Shown here: piece after piece, positions 39,244-43,635 of the stretch
Layout of the letters: each line of letters opens with the position of its first letter
Position numbering within the stretch: position 1 is the first letter of the stretch
Source: Bacteroidales bacterium
GTDB lineage: Bacteria > Bacteroidota > Bacteroidia > Bacteroidales > UBA932
DNA: 43,635 nt
Direction: 5' to 3'
Assembly (NCBI GenBank): GCA_017934185.1
Contig: JAGBJY010000026.1
Location: 1-43,635, forward strand
Translations under genes and position numbers: made by a program
Notes under the pieces: generated by a model
Database searches by the model: none
The model's input: only the letters and a program-made list of their open reading frames with translations
Told to the model about the DNA's origin: nothing

Positions 39244-41598
39244 ATGAGCAAGCGATTTTTAGCATTGGCAGTCCTCCTCTTTGCAGGCTGCATGGTTTTT
39301 GCCCAGGAGAAAAAAGACGCCGCCCAGAACGAGAAAGACTGGTACCTGGAAATCCCCGATTCCCTGCTGGGACGCCGTTTCCTGGCCATCACCCGCTATG
39401 TGTCCAATACGGTGGGCGCCGGCGTGTATGGCGGTGAAGAGGCAAACGAGAGCATGCTTTACTGGGAAAAAGCCGGTAACGGGAACCTGCTCCTGCGCTC
39501 GGACGTGCTGTCCATTACGGCCGATCCGTCCCAAAACATTGCCCAGGCGGTGAGAATCAGCTCGGAAAATCCCATTGTGGCTTCTTTTAAGCCCGAGAAG
39601 ACCAGCCCTGCGGGTGCTACGCGCGTGAAGGTGAACAGCCTCTTCGAGGGCGACAACCAGGTGCTGTCCCTTAGCAGCCGTGCCAAGAAGCAGTTCAACC
39701 TGGGCGGGGTCAAGGCCGATGCCAGCTTTATCCAGAGCATCCGCACTTATCCCATCAACACGGAGGTGACGGTCACCAAGACCTTCTCTTACAACCAGCC
39801 GCAGGCAAGCCCCGGTGCAAGCGGACCTGCCGCACGTACCGGCCTGCCGGCCGGGCGGGAAACCGGTGTGGTGACGGTGGTGCTGAACACCTCCATGATC
39901 CTGCTTCCGGAAGAGCCCATGCAGCAGCGCTGGTTTGACCCCCGCGTGGGGTATTTCGCCAGCGGCTACAGCCTCTTTTCCGATGAGCAGCAGAGTGTGG
40001 AAAACATCCGCTTCATTACCCGCTGGCGCCTGGAAGCCCGTCCGGAGGACGTTCAGAAGCAGCGCCGCGGCGAGTTGGTGGAACCCGTCAAGCCCATTGT
40101 CTATTACATAGACCCCGCTACTCCCGAGCAGTGGAAGAAGTATCTCATCGCCGGCGTGAATGACTGGCAGGCGGCCTTTGAGCAGGCCGGCTGGAAGAAC
40201 GCCATCCGCGCGGAGGAGTGGCCGGAGAATGCCGAGGAACTGGGCATGAGCATGGAAGACGCCCGTTTCTCCGTAATCCGTTACCTGGCTTCCCCCATTG
40301 CCAATGCCTATGGGCCCAATGTGCACGACCCCCGCAGCGGTGAAATCCTGGAAAGCCATATCGGCTGGTACCATAACGTGATGACCCTGGTCCATGACTG
40401 GTATCAGGTGCAGGCCGGCGCCATTGACCCCCGTGCCCGTTCGTTCAAGTATGATGAAGCGCTCATGGGCGACCTCATCCGCTTTGTCTCTTCCCATGAA
40501 GTGGGGCACACCCTGGGCCTCAGGCACAACAAAGGCTCGTCCAGCTTCACTCCCGTGGAGAAACTGCGCGACAAGGCCTGGGTGGAGGAGCACGGCCACA
40601 CCGTTTCCATCATGGACTACGCCCGTTTCAACTATGTGGCCCAGCCGGAGGACGGAATCGGCACCGCCGGCATTTATCCCCGCATCAACGACTATGACAA
40701 ATGGGCCATCGAGTATGGCTACACCCCTACGGATTTTGCTACGCCCAAGGAAGATCACCTCTATTGGAACAAGGTGATTATCGAGCGCTTGCAGCAGCAG
40801 CCGAATCTCTGGTTCGGCGGCGAAGGCTACGATCAGGATCCCCGTGCCCAGAGCGAAGACCTGGGTGACGATGCCGTCCTGGCCAGCACCTACGGCATCA
40901 AGAACCTTCAGCGCATTATCGGTGAGTTGCCCCAGTGGAACGCCGAGGAAGCCAATATGAACACCAACCTCAGCCGCATGTACCAGGCCGTGGTCTCCCA
41001 GTATGGCCGATACATGGGTCACGTGGCCGCCAACATCGGCGGGCGCTATATCACCAACGTGAGTGTGGAGGAGGCCGGTCCCAAGTATGCCCCCGTTCCC
41101 AAGGCGCATCAGCAAAAGTGCCTGGATTTCCTGAACGAGCGGGTCTTCACGCGTCCTTCCTGGCTGGTGGAGCAGCCTTACATCTTTACGCTCACCGACA
41201 CGCCGGACAAGTACCTGTACCCGCTGGTGAACAATGTGCTCAGCTCCGGCATTCTCCTCAGCCTGGACCGGATGGACCGCATGGATCAGTTCGCTCAGGC
41301 CGATGGCAGCAACTACTCGGCCCAGGAGTATCTGAAAGACCTTCACGTGATGATTTTCTCCGAGCTGGACAAGGGCGGCGCCGTTTCCCCCTATCGGCGT
41401 TATGTGCAAAACCGCTTCGTGTCCCAGGCGCTGGAGGCCGTGAACGCAGACCGCTCCAAAACTTCCGTGAGCCGCGCCCTGCTGCTGGGAGAACTCCTCT
41501 CCATCCAGAAGAAGGCCGCTAAAGGCAAAGGCCCTGACGCTGTCACCAAGGCCCACTGGACCGCCCTTGCCCAGCAGATTGAAAAAGGCATCAAATAG
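39244..41598 (+). CDS. Secreted zinc-dependent metalloprotease (DUF5117/DUF4953-like)
   Basis: The 784-residue protein begins MSKRFLALAVLLFAGCMVFAQEKK, a signal peptide; cleavage after VFA is likely, though LFAGC is a weak lipobox. An N-terminal beta-rich domain precedes a zincin catalytic domain with SSHEVGHTLGLRHN (HExxH plus the third His) around residues 417-430 and the Met-turn candidate SIMDYARFNYV. Bacteroidetes carry several such large gluzincin-like proteins in the envelope; their substrates are largely unknown. It follows the DUF2723 gene after 4 nt, so the two are co-transcribed. Confidence 0.92.
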   Translation: MSKRFLALAVLLFAGCMVFAQEKKDAAQNEKDWYLEIPDSLLGRRFLAITRYVSNTVGAGVYGGEEANESMLYWEKAGNGNLLLRSDVLSITADPSQNIAQAVRISSENPIVASFKPEKTSPAGATRVKVNSLFEGDNQVLSLSSRAKKQFNLGGVKADASFIQSIRTYPINTEVTVTKTFSYNQPQASPGASGPAARTGLPAGRETGVVTVVLNTSMILLPEEPMQQRWFDPRVGYFASGYSLFSDEQQSVENIRFITRWRLEARPEDVQKQRRGELVEPVKPIVYYIDPATPEQWKKYLIAGVNDWQAAFEQAGWKNAIRAEEWPENAEELGMSMEDARFSVIRYLASPIANAYGPNVHDPRSGEILESHIGWYHNVMTLVHDWYQVQAGAIDPRARSFKYDEALMGDLIRFVSSHEVGHTLGLRHNKGSSSFTPVEKLRDKAWVEEHGHTVSIMDYARFNYVAQPEDGIGTAGIYPRINDYDKWAIEYGYTPTDFATPKEDHLYWNKVIIERLQQQPNLWFGGEGYDQDPRAQSEDLGDDAVLASTYGIKNLQRIIGELPQWNAEEANMNTNLSRMYQAVVSQYGRYMGHVAANIGGRYITNVSVEEAGPKYAPVPKAHQQKCLDFLNERVFTRPSWLVEQPYIFTLTDTPDKYLYPLVNNVLSSGILLSLDRMDRMDQFAQADGSNYSAQEYLKDLHVMIFSELDKGGAVSPYRRYVQNRFVSQALEAVNADRSKTSVSRALLLGELLSIQKKAAKGKGPDAVTKAHWTALAQQIEKGIK

Positions 41599-41657
41599 CC
41601 CTGCTCTTTTATTGCTTGCGCGGATGATCTATTATTCTGATACACAACCACTTACGT

Positions 41658-41690
41658 AAAAACAGTAAGCAATTATTGCTTACTGTTTTT
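41658..41690. repeat. 33-nt dispersed palindrome, copy 3 (terminator-like)
   Basis: Identical to 3189-3221 over all 33 positions. It sits in the convergent gap between the metalloprotease and methyltransferase genes, a context like that of copy 1. Its right flank (TAAACGCTT at about 41694-41702) is shared with copy 2. Confidence 0.92.
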
Positions 41691-41730
41691 GTATAAACGC
41701 TTCAGTGTCAACGGAATAAGCGTCCGGGAT

Positions 41731-42678
41731 TTAACGCCGCAGGCGCACGTAGATGGAAAGCGGCAGGGCTTTGCCGAAGCTATCGTTCAGGGCCAGCTCG
41801 CCGGAGGTCATCTCCCTGAAGGCGCCCTTGAAGGCTTCGCGCACCACGGTTTCGCCCAGGGCGGCGCTGTAGCCGTTGGAGTAGAGGTTCAGCACCATGA
41901 AGGCGTCCCGTTCAGAGAGGATGGCCGATACATTTTGCAGCAGGCCGAAGAGAAGTTCGTCCAGCTTCCATTTTTCTCCGTCCGGGCCGTGGCCATAGGC
42001 CGGAGGGTCCAGGATGATGCCGTCGTACTTGTTGCCGCGTTTGGCTTCGCGGCGGGCGAATTTCAGGGCGTCTTCCACCACCCAGCGGATGCCGTCCAGG
42101 CCGCTGCGCTCCATGTTTTCGCGGGCCCAGGTAACCACTTGGCGCACGCTGTCCAGGTGGGTGACATCGGCCCCGGCACATTTGGCGGCAAGGCTGGCGG
42201 CACCGGTGTAGGCAAAGAGGTTCAGAACTTTAGGCGCCGGCAGGCCGTTGGCTTTGTGGATGCGGGCCAATCGGCTGGTTTCTTTGTAGATGAACTCCCA
42301 GTTGGGCGCCTGTTCGGGAAACACCCCCACGTGCTTGAAAGCGGTGAGGCCCAGCCGTAAAGACAGATGCAGGTCGCTGGCGGCATGGGTGTCCGGATCG
42401 GCCTCCCCGTTATAGACAATGCCCCACTGGTCTTCCATCTTCTTCAGGCGCTCCCAGGTGCCGCTGTCCTCCTTTCCGGCCTTGCCGAATCCGGCACCGG
42501 GCTTGAACACTACATGCGCCTGCCGTTTCCAATCGGCCTCCGGAAGGGACGGGGTCCAAAGGGCCTTGGGCTCCGGGCGCCGCAGGATGTATTTGCCGAA
42601 GCGTTCCAACTTTTCGCCGTTGCCGCTGTCCAGCAGTTCATAGTCTTTCCAATACGCTGCAGGGAATTCTACCGCCAT
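41731..42678 (-). CDS. Class I SAM-dependent rRNA methyltransferase (RlmI/RlmK-like)
   Basis: The 315-residue protein has the SAM-binding loop [20 protein letters not shown], an acidic turn in [18 protein letters not shown], the linking [17 protein letters not shown] and the catalytic-type motif LDPPAYGHG. It looks like the C-terminal half of RlmI/RlmK 23S rRNA m5C/m7G methyltransferases without the PUA domain. Target base not predicted. A minus-strand TATCTTTG box at 42703-42696 lies 17 nt before its ATG. Confidence 0.88.
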   Translation of the reverse strand: MAVEFPAAYWKDYELLDSGNGEKLERFGKYILRRPEPKALWTPSLPEADWKRQAHVVFKPGAGFGKAGKEDSGTWERLKKMEDQWGIVYNGEADPDTHAASDLHLSLRLGLTAFKHVGVFPEQAPNWEFIYKETSRLARIHKANGLPAPKVLNLFAYTGAASLAAKCAGADVTHLDSVRQVVTWARENMERSGLDGIRWVVEDALKFARREAKRGNKYDGIILDPPAYGHGPDGEKWKLDELLFGLLQNVSAILSERDAFMVLNLYSNGYSAALGETVVREAFKGAFREMTSGELALNDSFGKALPLSIYVRLRR

Positions 42679-42682
42679 AATC

Positions 42683-42713
42683 TTTGAATTTTTCGCAAAG
42701 ATAGTTATTTTTG
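42683..42713. promoter_or_regulatory. Interlocked divergent promoters of the methyltransferase gene and pgk
   Basis: For pgk, TTTG (42683-42686) and TATTTTTG (42706-42713) are 19 nt apart, a full consensus. For the methyltransferase, minus-strand TATCTTTG (42703-42696) lies between those two boxes, only 2 nt from the pgk -7 box. The two promoters cannot be used at the same moment. Confidence 0.78.
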
Positions 42714-42748
42714 CAGACTGTTTGGAAATTTATTTAACACCATACATT

Positions 42749-43635
42749 ATGCAACAATTCATTGACAAGTACGACTTCACCGGAAAAAAGGCCATCGTGC
42801 GCGTTGACTTTAATGTCCCCCTGAACGAGAAATTTGAAATTACGGACGACACCCGCATCCGCCGTGCCATGCCCACCCTCAAGAAGGTGCTCGCAAGTGG
42901 CGGTTCCGTCATCATCATGTCTCACCTGGGCCGTCCCAAGAAAGTGGACGCCAAGTTCTCCCTCAAGCACATCGTGGACCATGTAAGCGAGTGCCTGGGC
43001 GTTCCCGTTCAGTTTGCCGATGACTGCCAGAAGGCTAAGGCCCAGGCCGATGCCCTGAAACCCGGCGAAGCCCTCCTGCTGGAGAACCTCCGCTTCTACG
43101 CAGAGGAAGAAGGCAAACCCCGCGGCCTGGCCGAAGACGCCACCGACGAGGAGAAGAAAGCCGCCAAGGCTGCCGTGAAAGCCTCCCAGAAGGAGTTTGT
43201 CAAAACCCTTGCGTCCTACGCCGACTGCTACATCAACGACGCCTTCGGCACCGCTCACCGCGCCCATGGCTCCACCGCCCTCATCGCCGAGTATTTCCCG
43301 AATGACAAGATGTTCGGCTACCTCATGGAAGGTGAAATCAAGGCTATCGACAACGTCCTGAAGAACGCCCAGCGCCCCCTCACCGCTATCATCGGCGGCT
43401 CCAAGGTGAGTTCCAAGTTGGCTGTGCTGAAGAACCTGGTGGGCAAGGTGGACAACCTGATCATCGGCGGCGGCATGGGGTATACCTTCATCAAGGCCCA
43501 GGGCGGCAAAATCGGCCTGTCCCTGCATGAGGACGAGCTCATTCCCGATGCCCTTGAGATTATGAAGGAAGCCAAGGAGCGTGGCGTCAACCTGAGCCTC
43601 AGCGTTGCCACCGTCTGCGGCCAGACTTTCGACAA
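42749..43635 (+). CDS. pgk: Phosphoglycerate kinase (3' end beyond window)
   Basis: The visible 295 residues match the N-domain and hinge of phosphoglycerate kinase: [12 protein letters not shown] with substrate-binding Asp/Asn, [34 protein letters not shown] and, in the second domain, [19 protein letters not shown] and [12 protein letters not shown]. It makes ATP from 1,3-bisphosphoglycerate in glycolysis. The gene runs off the right edge about two thirds of the way through. The leader from the promoter at 42706-42713 is about 30 nt. Confidence 0.97.
   Translation, partial: MQQFIDKYDFTGKKAIVRVDFNVPLNEKFEITDDTRIRRAMPTLKKVLASGGSVIIMSHLGRPKKVDAKFSLKHIVDHVSECLGVPVQFADDCQKAKAQADALKPGEALLLENLRFYAEEEGKPRGLAEDATDEEKKAAKAAVKASQKEFVKTLASYADCYINDAFGTAHRAHGSTALIAEYFPNDKMFGYLMEGEIKAIDNVLKNAQRPLTAIIGGSKVSSKLAVLKNLVGKVDNLIIGGGMGYTFIKAQGGKIGLSLHEDELIPDALEIMKEAKERGVNLSLSVATVCGQTFD

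Noticed and set aside
39839-39854. CCGGCC-TGCC-GGCCGG hairpin in the metalloprotease gene, next to a Pro/Ala/Gly-rich stretch
   Set aside because: It could be a worn palindromic insertion, but it lacks the GTCAT unit and the core words of the other elements. Six base pairs of G and C are easily found by chance here.
39259-41556. Long open frame on the minus strand opposite the metalloprotease gene
   Set aside because: It is antisense to an intact HExxH protease and has no domain or promoter box of its own.

Overview
The window is a chromosomal segment of a fairly G+C-rich member of the Bacteroidales (phylum Bacteroidota), probably host-associated. The evidence is the repeated promoter box TAnnTTTG (several copies with a TTTG -33 box 19-20 nt upstream), the weak Shine-Dalgarno signals, the gene order rplM-rpsI-rpsB-tsf, an ATP synthase operon in the order atpD-C-B-E-F-H-A-G, the SUI1/DUF4271/hemD/rnpA/yidD/menG run, and Bacteroidetes-typical families (DUF2723, HExxH metalloprotease with DUF5117-like layout, DUF4271). 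Almost everything is housekeeping. No rRNA, tRNA, CRISPR array, prophage or transposase gene was seen, and no gene-free stretch exceeds 300 nt.

Layout: 1-3151 ribosomal proteins L13, S9, S2 and EF-Ts, with two structured leaders. 3189-5853 (minus) lipoprotein aldose epimerase and sugar porter. 5867-7714 two-subunit transketolase. 7721-9912 an S51 peptidase/ATP-grasp fusion gene between two twin-hairpin elements. 9985-16676 F-type ATP synthase. 16807-22889 YitT, HAD phosphatase, organophosphate transporter, ZIP metal transporter, MATE efflux protein and RsgA. 22925-27596 an AmgK-like kinase fused to a RapZ C-terminal domain, a MurU-like nucleotidyltransferase, and MalQ. 27661-30790 SUI1, DUF4271, HemD, RnpA, YidD and MenG. 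30792-35946 GNAT-like protein, ACP plus AMP-dependent ligase, AraC regulator and GT4 glycosyltransferase. 35987-41598 DUF2723 membrane protein and zinc metalloprotease. 41658-43635 palindromic repeat, RlmI-like methyltransferase and the start of pgk.

The most unusual signal is a set of palindromic DNA elements scattered through the window, several of them inserted in frame inside conserved genes: atpB, atpG (two sites), the MATE gene (two sites) and the DUF2723 gene. A 26-nt unit of the form GTCAT-N18-ATC occurs five times. Its stem sequences differ between copies but remain self-complementary in four of them. Four copies start exactly on a codon boundary and read V-(M/I)-x6-S. A longer palindrome has a related core and unrelated but always self-complementary arms. 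It encodes A-(D/N)-A-P in the same frame in atpB, atpG and the DUF2723 gene, and a related core lies between malQ and the SUI1 gene. A third family, a 33-nt palindrome resembling a bidirectional terminator, occurs at 3189, 21181 (inside MATE) and 41658.

Other points worth following are the S51/ATP-grasp and AmgK-like/RapZ-CTD fusions, three promoters whose -7 box ends exactly 6 nt before the start codon (probable leaderless mRNAs), and a strong excess of the word GGCCGAT/ATCGGCC on both strands.
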